Position numbers and translations under genes: made by a program
In this document: positions 42,945 to 51,405 of the stretch, piece after piece
Layout of the letters: the number at the start of each line of letters is the position of its first letter
How positions within the stretch are numbered: the stretch's first letter is position 1
Notes under the pieces: model-generated
What the model was told of the DNA's origin: nothing
The model's input: the letters and a program-made list of their open reading frames with translations, nothing else
Database searches by the model: none
Assembly (NCBI RefSeq): GCF_002920615.1
Contig: NZ_PQSU01000021.1
Coordinates: 62,001 to 126,000, forward strand
From: Streptomyces sp. Ru62
GTDB taxonomy: Bacteria; Actinomycetota; Actinomycetes; Streptomycetales; Streptomycetaceae
DNA: 64,000 nt
Direction: 5' to 3'

Positions 42945-44470
42945 CCGCCCCGGAAGCGACCGCGGCCGCCCCCGCCGCCACCAGCGTCGCCGCCGCCGCG
43001 CGGGGCGGGTGGTGGGGTGTGGCGGGTTCCGCGACGAACGCCGTCTTCGCCTTCGTCTTCGTCGGCCTGATCACCCGCGCCCTCGGAGCGCAGGGCGCGG
43101 GTTCGGTCTTCACGGGCGTGGCCCTGTTCACCATCCTCGGCAACACCTGCAAGCTCGGCGCCGACAGCGGGCTCGTCCGTCTGGTCTCGCGGGACATCGC
43201 GGTGGGCGGCGGCCGCTCGGTGGGCGGTCTGCTGCGCGCGGCCCTCGTACCCGCGGCCGTGGCCAGTACGGCGGCCGCCCTGGTCCTCCTGCTGTGCCCG
43301 GCGGTGGCCACCACGCTCCTGCCGCACCTGCCGCCGGCCGACGCGGTCGCCCTGGTCCGGCTCTTCGGGCTGTTCCTGCCCCTCGCCACCGTCGGACTGG
43401 TCCTGCTCGGCGCCACCCAGGGCCACGGCACCGTGCTGCCGTTCGTCGGCGTGGAGCAGGTCGGCAAGCCGGTGCTGCGCGTGCTGATCGCCGTACCGGT
43501 GGCCGCCTGTGTGCCGGGCCTGCTCCCTCTGGCCGCGGCCTGGTTGCTGCCCGCGCTGGCCGGCACCCTGGCCGCCTGGCCGGCCCTGCGCCGCTGCCGC
43601 GCCCTGCGCGGCACCACGCGGCCGGCCGTGCGCGGAGCCGTTCCCTGGCGCGCCTTCTGGAGCTTCGCGGCACCCCGCGCGATCTCGTCCGTCTTCGACA
43701 TCAGCGCGGTCTGGGTCGGCGTCATCCTGCTGTCCGCGCTGGCCACCGGCGCCGAGGCGGGCGTCTACACCGCCATCGGCCGCGTCGTCACCGCGGGCAC
43801 CCTGCTGCAACTGGCCGTGCGGCTCGCCGTGGCACCCCAGATCAGCAGGCTGCTCGCCGTCGACCAGGTCGCCGAGGCGCGCCACCTGCACCGGGTCTCG
43901 ACCTGCTGGATCGTGCTCTTCTCCTGGCCGCTGTTCGTCCTCGTGGCCGCCTTCCCGCGGACCGTGCTGTCGCTCTTCGGCCCGGAGTTCGTCCGCGGAG
44001 CGCCCGCCCTGGTCGTGCTGTGCCTGGCCTCGATGGTCAACGTGGCGGTCGGCAACGCCCAGACCGTGCTGCTGATGTCCGGCAGGAGTTCCTGGCACCT
44101 GGCCGTCACCGCGCTGGCGTTCACGGTGCAGTTGACGGTGGGCCTGCTCGCCGTGCCGCGGTGGGGCGTCGTCGGGGCCGCCGTGTCCTGGGGCGCGGCC
44201 ATCGTGGTGGAGAACCTCTCGGCCGCCCTGCTCATCCGGCGCCGCCTCGGCTTCACGACCGTGGACCGGGGCTACACCACCGCCCTCGGTACCGGACTTG
44301 CCGTCTCGGTGGTGCTGGCCGCCGTGCGCTCACTGGGAGGTGACACCACGTCAGGACTCGCCGCCGGGATGACGTTGGGATTGTGTGCGTTTGGTACTAC
44401 TTTGTGGTGGTATCGCAGGCCGCTGGGAGTGAGTGAGCTGGTCGGAGTCCTGCGCCGTCGCGCCGCATGA
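42941..44470 (+). CDS. Oligosaccharide flippase (Wzx/MATE-like)
   Basis: A 509-residue membrane protein with about 12-14 helices. It begins GGWWGVAGSATNAVFAFVF and LITRALGAQGAGSVFTGVA, the standard Wzx/polysaccharide-transport start. It would flip the lipid-linked repeat unit across the membrane. Its ATG overlaps the stop of the Wzz-like gene. The following gene encodes a secreted protein and begins 88 bp later on the same strand. Confidence 0.9.
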   Translation: MTAPEATAAAPAATSVAAAARGGWWGVAGSATNAVFAFVFVGLITRALGAQGAGSVFTGVALFTILGNTCKLGADSGLVRLVSRDIAVGGGRSVGGLLRAALVPAAVASTAAALVLLLCPAVATTLLPHLPPADAVALVRLFGLFLPLATVGLVLLGATQGHGTVLPFVGVEQVGKPVLRVLIAVPVAACVPGLLPLAAAWLLPALAGTLAAWPALRRCRALRGTTRPAVRGAVPWRAFWSFAAPRAISSVFDISAVWVGVILLSALATGAEAGVYTAIGRVVTAGTLLQLAVRLAVAPQISRLLAVDQVAEARHLHRVSTCWIVLFSWPLFVLVAAFPRTVLSLFGPEFVRGAPALVVLCLASMVNVAVGNAQTVLLMSGRSSWHLAVTALAFTVQLTVGLLAVPRWGVVGAAVSWGAAIVVENLSAALLIRRRLGFTTVDRGYTTALGTGLAVSVVLAAVRSLGGDTTSGLAAGMTLGLCAFGTTLWWYRRPLGVSELVGVLRRRAA

Positions 44471-44557
44471 GCCCGGGCAAGGGTGTGCGGTCCGGGTGCG
44501 GCGGGCCCCGTGTCATTCCCCGCGTGTCGCCCACACCACTGCCATCCGGGGTGTCCT

Positions 44558-46111
44558 TTGCGCCTGAGAAATCTCCCGTCGAGGGCGGCCACCAGTGCTG
44601 TCGCCGCCACGCTCCTGTGCTCCGCCGCCCTGCTCCAACCCGCTCCCGCCACGGCCGCCGGCGAACCCAGGACATCGTTCACCGCCGACCCGCTGACCAC
44701 GTGGCAGACGAACGGCATCGTCTGGTCACTGGCCGCCGCGCACGGTGTCGTCTATGTCGGGGGGACCTTCGACTCGGTGCGGCCGCCGGGCGCCAGGCCG
44801 GGCGACCGGGAGGTCCCGCGCCGCAACTTCGCCGCGTTCGACGCGGTGACCGGCGCCCTGCTGCCGTGCGCGCCGTCGTTCACCGGGGGCGAGGGAACGG
44901 TCCGCGCGCTCAAGACCTCACCGGACGGCCGGGTGCTGTACGTGGGCGGCTCCTTCAGCCGTGTCGGGTCCACCGGCGTGGCGAGCGCCGTCGCCCTGGA
45001 CACGGCCGACTGCTCCGTGCGCAGGGAGTTCCGGCCGGCGGTGTCCGCGACCGTCCGGGCGATCGACGCCACTGACCGGACGGTCTACCTCGGCGGTGAC
45101 TTCCGCCAGGTCGACGGCCGGACCCGACAGCACATCGCCGCTTTCACCCCCAAGGGTGAGCTGCGGCCGTTCCGGGCCGACGTCGACGCTCCGGTGCGCG
45201 CGCTGTCGGTGGTGCCCTCGCACGACAAGATCTACGCCGGCGGTGACTTCGAGCGGGTCAACGGCCGGTCGGCCCACTCGCTGGTCGCCCTGAACTCCAC
45301 CAGCGGGGCGACCGAGCACACCTTCCCCCACTGGCTGCCGCCCCGGTCGTCGGTGAAGTCGATCGCGCAGGACGGCTCCCGGTTCTACGTGGGTGCCGAG
45401 GGCCACGGCGAGGGCGTCTTCGACGGCCGTATCGCGGGCCGCCTCGACAACGACCGCATGGTCTGGAAGGACACCTGCCGCGGCGCCACCCAGGCCGTCC
45501 TGCCCTACCGGGGCGTCCTCTACAGCGCCTCGCACGCCCACGACTGCCATGAGACGCCGGGCGGGTTCCCGGAGCGGCAGGACCGGCAGCACCTGCTGGC
45601 CCAGTCGCCCCGGGACAGCAGGATCATGCACTGGTTCCCCGACACCGACGAAGGGACGGGGGAACAGGTCGGGCCCCGCGCGCTGACGGTCGCCCGTGGC
45701 GTCCTGTGGGTGGGCGGTGAGTTCACCCGGGTCAACGGCGAGCCCCAGCAGACCCTCACCCGCTTCGGCGCCGGCCCCGACACCGGGGCACCGGCGGTTC
45801 CCGCCCTCTCGCTCTCCGCCGAGCGCCCCGGACAGGTCACCCTGCACTGGAAGGCCTCGTGGGACCGGGACGACGCGCAGCTCACCTACCGGCTCTACCG
45901 GGACGGCCGGCTGGTCTCCCGGCAGCAGCGGTCATCGACCTACTGGAACCGCCCGTCGATGAGCCACACCGACTCCGTGGGCGCCGGCACCCGTCACCAG
46001 TACCGGATCGAGGTGACGGACGGGACGAACACCTCCCGGAAGTCGCCACCGTTGCACGTGACCGTGCCCGCGCAGGCGACGGCCGGAGCGGCGGGTGCCC
46101 CATGGAACTGA
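44558..46111 (+). CDS. Secreted beta-propeller-like protein with VGGxF repeats and FN3 domain
   Basis: A 517-residue exported protein. I chose TTG at 44558, which gives a compact signal peptide (RLRNLPSRAATSAVAATLL, cleavage near ATAA); an ATG 25 codons upstream gives a poor Cys/His/Pro-rich extension. The mature part has at least five repeats with the core YVGGTFDSV, YVGGSFSRV, YLGGDFRQV, YAGGDFERV or WVGGEFTRV. These are typical of delta-60-like propeller repeats. A fibronectin type III domain (about residues 420-505) closes the chain. It could bind or organise polymer at the cell surface. Its last ten bases overlap the next gene. Confidence 0.82.
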   Translation: MRLRNLPSRAATSAVAATLLCSAALLQPAPATAAGEPRTSFTADPLTTWQTNGIVWSLAAAHGVVYVGGTFDSVRPPGARPGDREVPRRNFAAFDAVTGALLPCAPSFTGGEGTVRALKTSPDGRVLYVGGSFSRVGSTGVASAVALDTADCSVRREFRPAVSATVRAIDATDRTVYLGGDFRQVDGRTRQHIAAFTPKGELRPFRADVDAPVRALSVVPSHDKIYAGGDFERVNGRSAHSLVALNSTSGATEHTFPHWLPPRSSVKSIAQDGSRFYVGAEGHGEGVFDGRIAGRLDNDRMVWKDTCRGATQAVLPYRGVLYSASHAHDCHETPGGFPERQDRQHLLAQSPRDSRIMHWFPDTDEGTGEQVGPRALTVARGVLWVGGEFTRVNGEPQQTLTRFGAGPDTGAPAVPALSLSAERPGQVTLHWKASWDRDDAQLTYRLYRDGRLVSRQQRSSTYWNRPSMSHTDSVGAGTRHQYRIEVTDGTNTSRKSPPLHVTVPAQATAGAAGAPWN

Positions 46112-46656
46112 CCCGAGTGGGATTCGCGCCCGGCGTCTACGACCTGTTCCACATCGGCCACCTCAACATCCTGCGCAGGGCACGCCTGCACTGTGACCGC
46201 CTCATCGCGGGAGTCGCCAGCGACGACCTGGTCGTGCGCCTCAAGGGCCGGTCGCCGGTCGTCCCGCTGGCCGAGCGCCTGGAGATCGTCAGCAACCTGC
46301 GCTGCGTCGACGTGGCCGTCGTCGAGTCGGAGGAGGACAAGCTGGCGACGTGGAGGAGCATCGGTTTCCACGTCATCTTCAAGGGGGACGACTGGCGGGG
46401 CACGCCCAAGTGGCAGGCTCTGGAACGGCGTTTCGCGCAGGTCGGTGTCGAGGTCGTCTACTTCCCCTACACCGTGCACACCTCCAGCACACTGCTGCGC
46501 GGTTCCCTGGAGCTGCTCGCCCAGCCCACGTCGCGGGAGAAGCTGTCAGCGCAGCTCGCGGAACCACTTGACCAGGAAGGCCGCCATGAACAGGAGGTGG
46601 GCCAGCAGCAATGCGCAGTACACGGAAAGGAAGACGTGCTGGCTGCCCAGGAATAG
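46102..46656 (+). CDS. Glycerol-3-phosphate/ethanolamine-phosphate cytidylyltransferase-like enzyme
   Basis: A 184-residue nucleotidyltransferase. The HxGH motif is at His17-His20 (YDLFHIGHLNILRRA) and the second substrate motif is near residue 125 (VHTSSTLLRG). It would activate glycerol-3-phosphate or a similar phosphoalcohol with CTP (TagD-like). The core ends at about residue 140; the last 37 residues are low in homology and overlap the convergent CDP-alcohol phosphotransferase gene by 111 bp. The pair suggests CDP-polyol production followed by transfer of the phosphopolyol. The exact alcohol is not determined. It overlaps the upstream gene by ten bases. Confidence 0.88.
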   Translation: MELTRVGFAPGVYDLFHIGHLNILRRARLHCDRLIAGVASDDLVVRLKGRSPVVPLAERLEIVSNLRCVDVAVVESEEDKLATWRSIGFHVIFKGDDWRGTPKWQALERRFAQVGVEVVYFPYTVHTSSTLLRGSLELLAQPTSREKLSAQLAEPLDQEGRHEQEVGQQQCAVHGKEDVLAAQE

Positions 46657-47247
46657 GAAGCTGAGGCAGGTGACTCCGTAGTCCACCGGCAGGAGCAGCA
46701 GGGACCGCAGCGCGGGTGCGGGCGCCGCCGGCGCCGGGGCCTGCGTCCGCCGCTTGAGCTGTTCGGTCAGGATGCCGGCGAAGAAGATCACCACGGCCGC
46801 CAGCTCGAACAGCAACGGAGCCAGCAGGAAGAGCGGGTCGGGCAGGGAGAAGAACCGGTAGAACGACACCAGGACGACCAGGTGCACCGTGACCAGTTTG
46901 ACGCAGTCCAGCACATGGTCCAGCCACTCGCCGGACGGACTTCCCGAGCGCTGCGTGCGGGCGAGCTGTCCGTCCGCCGCGTCGAGGGCGAACCCCACGG
47001 CCAGGGCCGCGCAGACGCCCACCGACAGCCCCGGACCGGGCCGCACCAGGGCCACGGCGGCCAGGGCGGGAAAGGTGAACAGGGCGCCGAGCACCGTGAG
47101 CTGATTGGGGGTCGCACCGACGCGGTAGGCCAGGGCCGCCAGGACGCGGCCGGCCGGACGGTTGACGAACAGGGTGTAGACCGACACGCCCTTCGCCGGC
47201 TTCTGTGCGGCCGACATGTGCCTGAGCATCTCGATGAACCCGGTCAT
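46546..47247 (-). CDS. CDP-alcohol phosphatidyltransferase family membrane enzyme
   Basis: A 233-residue integral membrane enzyme with the complete class I motif D-x2-DG-x2-AR-x8-G-x3-D-x3-D (DAADGQLAR to GEWLDHVLD) in the first third and about five or six membrane helices. It transfers the phosphoalcohol of a CDP-alcohol to a hydroxyl acceptor. Lying tail-to-tail with a cytidylyltransferase inside a polysaccharide locus, it may place phosphoglycerol or a similar group on polymer or lipid. The ATG at 47247 follows AGGGAG. Its 3' end is antisense to the cytidylyltransferase for 111 bp. Ordinary phospholipid synthesis is the alternative. Confidence 0.9.
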   Translation of the reverse strand: MTGFIEMLRHMSAAQKPAKGVSVYTLFVNRPAGRVLAALAYRVGATPNQLTVLGALFTFPALAAVALVRPGPGLSVGVCAALAVGFALDAADGQLARTQRSGSPSGEWLDHVLDCVKLVTVHLVVLVSFYRFFSLPDPLFLLAPLLFELAAVVIFFAGILTEQLKRRTQAPAPAAPAPALRSLLLLPVDYGVTCLSFLFLGSQHVFLSVYCALLLAHLLFMAAFLVKWFRELR

Positions 47248-47279
47248 TTGGCTCCCTATCGGCTGGAAAGAAGGGGATT

Positions 47280-48809
47280 ATGACAGAACGGGATGTATCC
47301 AGCTCCCGTCTCAGCCGTCGGCGGGTTCTGCGTGGCGGCGTCTCGGCGCTGGCCGCGACGGCCCTGTCGACCCGCGACGCGTCCGCCGTTCCGCGCCCCT
47401 CCACCGATCCGGACACCGTGGTCAACGTGGCCGATCTGGGGGCGGTGGGTGACGGGCGCACCGACGACACCGAAGCCTTCGAGATCGCCTACACGTTCGC
47501 CGCCGCACGGGTCTCCGGGGGAGTCGGCCGCGTGGTGGTCGAGATCCCCGCCGGTGAGTTCCTGATCACCCGTCCGCACGCACTGCTGAACGGTGTCGCT
47601 CCGCCGCGGCCCGCGAGCGGGCTCCGGTTCTCCGGTGCGGGCAGGCGCATGACCAGTCTCGTCTTCCGTCCCGGCACCGGCCCCGGCTCCTTCCTCTGCC
47701 GCAACGAGGACGTCTGGTCCAACCTCTCCTTCGAACGCATGCAGTTCCGCTCGGCCACACCGGGCGCCTCCTTCTTCGACTCGTACTCGACCGGACAGGC
47801 GCAGGACTACCGGTTCTCCGAGTGCGAGTGGATGGGGGAATGGGAGTACGGGCTCGTCCTGAGCGGCACCGACACCAACTCGGAGATGCGGTGGGAGGCG
47901 TGCCGGGTCGGTGGCCGCTACCGGCGGGCGTTCCTGTACTCCGGGCTGACGCGGGACGGGCAGCAGGAGCCGAACGACCAGGACCAGTTCCTCAACTACT
48001 GGTTCACCGACATGAAGGTCGAATACGAGTGGGGCAACTTCCTTGAGTTCCCCTACGGCGGCTCCATCGCCTGCCGGGGCGGCTCGTACATCATCACGGG
48101 CAGACGTCCGCAGAGCACCCCGGAGTACGGCACCACCAGCACGTTCTTCCGCTTCCCCGGGGCCCGGCACCACGACTCGGTGCAGCGGTTCCACGCCCAG
48201 GACATCCGGTTCGAGGTGCGCAACCCCGACGTGGTCGTCATCGACTGCGTGTGGAACGGCGGCACGGTCCACTTCAGCGACTGCGACGACACCGGCCTCG
48301 CCTTCAAGGACTTCTCCGCCGAGGTCCGCCCGCACCGCTACGACGTGGGCCCGCGCGGGCCGCTGATCCGCTACGACTCCTGTCAGCTGGTGGGCCGCCA
48401 CGAGTACCGGCCGGCCTCCGCGCCGGACCCCCTCCCGGTCCTCGCCCGCTACGACATGTGCCTGCTCCGCAGCCACACGGCACATGACTTCGCGGTCACC
48501 GCGGGCACGGGGCAGGTGCCCTTCGTGCGGTTCGTCAACTGCGTCGACACCTACGGCCCGGCCGACTCGCCCGTGTCCACCCCGTCCACCCCGCCCGCCC
48601 CGCCCCCGTGCCTCGCGCCGAGCCCGAGTCCGAGTCCGAGCCCGAGCCCGGCGTCGGCACCCGAACCGAGTCCCGCCACGATCCCCGCGCCGCAGCCGGC
48701 GACGCCCCCCGAGCCGAGCCCCGCGACGACTCCCGCCGCCCCGGACACCCCGACGCCGCTCGACACCGGCCAGGCGGGCTGCTCCTCCGCGCAGCAGAAG
48801 CCCCCCTGA
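47280..48809 (+). CDS. Tat-exported right-handed beta-helix protein (GH28/pectate-lyase-like)
   Basis: A 509-residue secreted protein. The twin-arginine signal is SRLSRRRVLRGGVSALAAT. The N-terminal part of the mature chain has VVNVADLGAVGDGRTDDTEAF, the standard start of GH28-related/pectate-lyase superfamily beta-helices. Rungs continue to about residue 425. The last 75 residues are a Pro/Ser/Thr/Ala-rich tail (APSPSPSPSPSPASAPEPSP) suited to span the cell wall. It may be a lyase or hydrolase acting on the polymer made by this locus; catalytic residues are not obvious. It starts 32 bp from the divergent CDP-alcohol gene. Confidence 0.88.
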   Translation: MTERDVSSSRLSRRRVLRGGVSALAATALSTRDASAVPRPSTDPDTVVNVADLGAVGDGRTDDTEAFEIAYTFAAARVSGGVGRVVVEIPAGEFLITRPHALLNGVAPPRPASGLRFSGAGRRMTSLVFRPGTGPGSFLCRNEDVWSNLSFERMQFRSATPGASFFDSYSTGQAQDYRFSECEWMGEWEYGLVLSGTDTNSEMRWEACRVGGRYRRAFLYSGLTRDGQQEPNDQDQFLNYWFTDMKVEYEWGNFLEFPYGGSIACRGGSYIITGRRPQSTPEYGTTSTFFRFPGARHHDSVQRFHAQDIRFEVRNPDVVVIDCVWNGGTVHFSDCDDTGLAFKDFSAEVRPHRYDVGPRGPLIRYDSCQLVGRHEYRPASAPDPLPVLARYDMCLLRSHTAHDFAVTAGTGQVPFVRFVNCVDTYGPADSPVSTPSTPPAPPPCLAPSPSPSPSPSPASAPEPSPATIPAPQPATPPEPSPATTPAAPDTPTPLDTGQAGCSSAQQKPP

Positions 48810-49154
48810 TCCGGTGTACTCCCCGCGCGCCCATCCGCGCAGCGGCGGGTCACCCGTGGGAGGGACTTCCCGGCGCCGATCACCGGCGGCGGACGCGTCG
48901 GCGCGCAAGCTCACTGATATCCGCAGTCCCGACGCCGGGAAACGGTCCGTCAGCGACACGGACCGACCCCGGTGGCCATTGCTTCAGGGGGCGCTGACAC
49001 TCCGGAAAGGAGTCATCGCCACGCTCCGGACCCCGCTCTTCTCACCGGGTTCGCCACGGTGCGGCGCAGCAGTGAGCACCCCCCTCGTATCGCAGTCGGC
49101 CGCGTCGTTCCGTCCGGAATCACGCGGTCGCGCCACGACATGAAAGGCATCAGG
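48810..49154. other. Intergenic region with no recognised gene
   Basis: About 345 bp between the beta-helix gene and the sugar dehydrogenase gene, all on the same strand. No clear hairpin or promoter was seen. It may contain the promoter for the dehydrogenase/pqq unit. Confidence 0.45.
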
Positions 49155-50273
49155 ATGTCACGCTTGGCGCATGCGGCGCTGCATCGGGTCCGTCCGGGCA
49201 TGGCCGCGCTCACCGCCGTCGCCGCCGTCACCGCACTCGGCGTGTCCGGGCAGCCCGCGACGGCCGCCGGAACCTCCCCCTTCCGCGCGGGTGGCGCACC
49301 GTCAGGGATCAGCAAGCTCACGGGCGGTCTGACGACCCCCTGGGGGATCTCGTTCCTCCGGGGCCGCAACGCGGCGCTGGTGACGGAACGCGACACCGCC
49401 GTGGTCTGGAAGGTCGCCCTGGACGGCGCCAAGAAGAAGGTCGGCACGGTGCCGAACGCGGTGTGGAGCGAGCAGACGCAGGACAAGGGCGGTCTGCTGG
49501 GTGTCGCCACGTCACCGACCTGGAACGGGACCACCGACAAGGACGTGTTCTTCATGGAGACCACGGCCAAGGACAACCGTGTGGTCAAGATGAAGTTCGA
49601 CGGGACCAGGCTGAGCAACTACACCCCCATCCTGACCGGAATCGTCCGGGACACCCAGCACAACGGCGGACAGATCGCCTTCGGGCCCGACGGATATCTG
49701 TACGTCGCCACCGGTGACGCCCAGAAGGGCCGTCTGGCCCAGGACAAGAAGTCACTCAACGGAAAGATCCTGCGGATCACCAAGAACGGTGCCGCGGCCC
49801 CCGGGAACCCGTTCGGGACACGCGTCTACAGCTACGGCCACCGCAATCCCCAGGGGCTGGCCTGGGACCGCGCCGGACGGCTGTGGTCGACCGAGATCGG
49901 CCTGGACACCTGGGACGAGCTCAACCTCGTCAAGCCGGGCCGGAACTACGGCTGGCCCACCTGCGAGGGTGCCTGCCGCACCGGGGGGATGACCGATCCG
50001 AAGATGGTCTGGGACCCGAACGAGGGAGGCGTGCCCGCCCAGATCGCGATCGTCAACGACGTGATCTACGCCTCCACGCTGAGCGGCCACCGGCTGTGGC
50101 GGGTGCCGATCGACTCCACCGGCCAGGACGTCGGACGGGCGACGGCCTACTACAACGGCGCCTACGGCCGGTTGCGGGCACTGGTCAAGGTCCCCGGCGC
50201 GGACCAGCTGTGGCTGGGCACGAGTGACCGCGGCATCGACAAGGACCTGCTCCTCAAGGTGACCATCAAGTGA
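49155..50273 (+). CDS. Secreted PQQ-dependent aldose/sorbosone-type sugar dehydrogenase
   Basis: A 372-residue exported six-bladed beta-propeller dehydrogenase. A signal peptide (about residues 1-38, ending QPATAA) precedes LTTPWGISFLRGRNAALVTER. Soluble aldose dehydrogenase motifs follow: QHNGGQIAFGPDGYLYVATGDA, split across two strands, YGHRNPQGLAWD and DELNLVKPGRNYGWP. It would oxidise an aldose or polymer end outside the cell, passing electrons from PQQ to the respiratory chain or a dye-like acceptor. I chose the ATG at 49155 with AAAGG upstream. The genes for its cofactor, pqqABCDE, start 71 bp downstream, so enzyme and cofactor are probably made together. Confidence 0.92.
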   Translation: MSRLAHAALHRVRPGMAALTAVAAVTALGVSGQPATAAGTSPFRAGGAPSGISKLTGGLTTPWGISFLRGRNAALVTERDTAVVWKVALDGAKKKVGTVPNAVWSEQTQDKGGLLGVATSPTWNGTTDKDVFFMETTAKDNRVVKMKFDGTRLSNYTPILTGIVRDTQHNGGQIAFGPDGYLYVATGDAQKGRLAQDKKSLNGKILRITKNGAAAPGNPFGTRVYSYGHRNPQGLAWDRAGRLWSTEIGLDTWDELNLVKPGRNYGWPTCEGACRTGGMTDPKMVWDPNEGGVPAQIAIVNDVIYASTLSGHRLWRVPIDSTGQDVGRATAYYNGAYGRLRALVKVPGADQLWLGTSDRGIDKDLLLKVTIK

Positions 50274-50344
50274 CGACGGTCGACCGAAGGCTCCCTCCCG
50301 CCCGGGGAGGGCAACACCCCCTCGCAGAAAGGAAGGTACGGCCC

Positions 50345-50482
50345 ATGACCGACGCCGTCGAGCAGGTCGAGCAGCCCAGCCGCACGACCGAGGAGATCGA
50401 CCGGACCGCCTGGCAGGCCCCCGGATACGTGGTCGTCGACACCGCGCTGGAGGTCACCGCCTACTCCCTCAGCGTCCGCTAA
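50345..50482 (+). CDS. pqqA: PqqA, precursor peptide of PQQ
   Basis: A 45-residue peptide whose Glu36 and Tyr40 in ALEVTAYSLSVR form the E-x3-Y pair that is crosslinked and excised to build PQQ. It is longer at the N-terminus than the classic 23-29-residue PqqA of Proteobacteria, mainly by an acidic leader (TDAVEQVEQPSRTTEEIDRT). The ATG at 50345 follows GAAAGGAAGG. It lies eight bases before pqqB and 71 bp after the PQQ dehydrogenase gene. The match of motif and context makes the call safe. Confidence 0.92.
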   Translation: MTDAVEQVEQPSRTTEEIDRTAWQAPGYVVVDTALEVTAYSLSVR

Positions 50483-50490
50483 CCGCCGTC

Positions 50491-51405
50491 ATGCTGCTGC
50501 AGGTTCTCGGTACCGCGGCCGGCGGCGGCATCCCCCAGTGGAACTGCGCGTGCCCCGGGTGCTCCGGGGCACGCGCCCACCCCGGGCGGCGCCGCAGACA
50601 CGCCTCGCTGGCCGTCCGTGCCGACGAGGGCCGCTGGTACCTCGTCAACGCCACTCCCGACATCGGCGACCAGATCGAGGCCCACCCGGTCCTCCACCCC
50701 GGGCCCGGGCCCCGGCAGACACCGGTCGCCGGGGTCGTGCTCACCGACGCCGAACTCGACCACACGCTGGGGATCGGGCGGCTGCGCGAGGCGGACGGCG
50801 TGGAGATCCTCGCCACCGCCCCGGTCCGCGAGGCGGTCGACGGCCGGCTGCGCCTCGGCGCGGTCCTCGCCCCGTACACCGAACTGACCTGGCGGGAGCT
50901 GCGGTGCGGGGGGACACAGCCGCTGCACGCCGACGCGGCCGTGCCGGCCGGATCCGGCGTGCGGATCAGCGCCGTACCCGTCTCCGGCAAGCGCCCGCGC
51001 TACGCCGCCGACGCACCCGGTGACGACGCCTGGGTCGTCGCGCTGCGCCTGTACGACCCCGCCACCGGCGGGACCGTCCTGTACGCCCCTGCCGTGGCCG
51101 CCTGGTCCGACGCGCTGCACCGCGCCGCCGCCGAGGCCGACTGCGTCATCGTCGACGGCACCTTCTGGGACGACGAGGAGCCCCGCCGCACCGGTATCTC
51201 CCCCCGTACCGCCACGGGCATGGGGCACCTGCCCATCGACGGACCCGGCGGCACCGCCGCCATCCTCGCCGGGCTGTCCGCCCGCTGTCTCTACACCCAC
51301 CTCAACAACACGAACCCCCTCGTCGACCCCGCCGCGCCGCAGCACAAGCGGCTCGCCCGGCTGGGCCTCGACGTGGCCGACGACGGAATGGTGATCGAGC
51401 TGTGA
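50491..51405 (+). CDS. pqqB: PqqB, metallo-beta-lactamase-fold PQQ biosynthesis protein
   Basis: A 304-residue protein of the PqqB family, a metallo-hydrolase-fold enzyme that hydroxylates the Glu-Tyr intermediate. Features are VLGTAAGGGIPQWNCACPGC, read here in two halves around Pro, LVNATPDIGDQI, VVLTDAELDHTLGI for the metal site, and the C-terminal THLNNTNPL. Two N-terminal cysteines in NCACPGC form the structural zinc site. Its stop overlaps pqqC by four bases (GTGA). It is cytoplasmic, with no signal peptide. Confidence 0.95.
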   Translation: MLLQVLGTAAGGGIPQWNCACPGCSGARAHPGRRRRHASLAVRADEGRWYLVNATPDIGDQIEAHPVLHPGPGPRQTPVAGVVLTDAELDHTLGIGRLREADGVEILATAPVREAVDGRLRLGAVLAPYTELTWRELRCGGTQPLHADAAVPAGSGVRISAVPVSGKRPRYAADAPGDDAWVVALRLYDPATGGTVLYAPAVAAWSDALHRAAAEADCVIVDGTFWDDEEPRRTGISPRTATGMGHLPIDGPGGTAAILAGLSARCLYTHLNNTNPLVDPAAPQHKRLARLGLDVADDGMVIEL

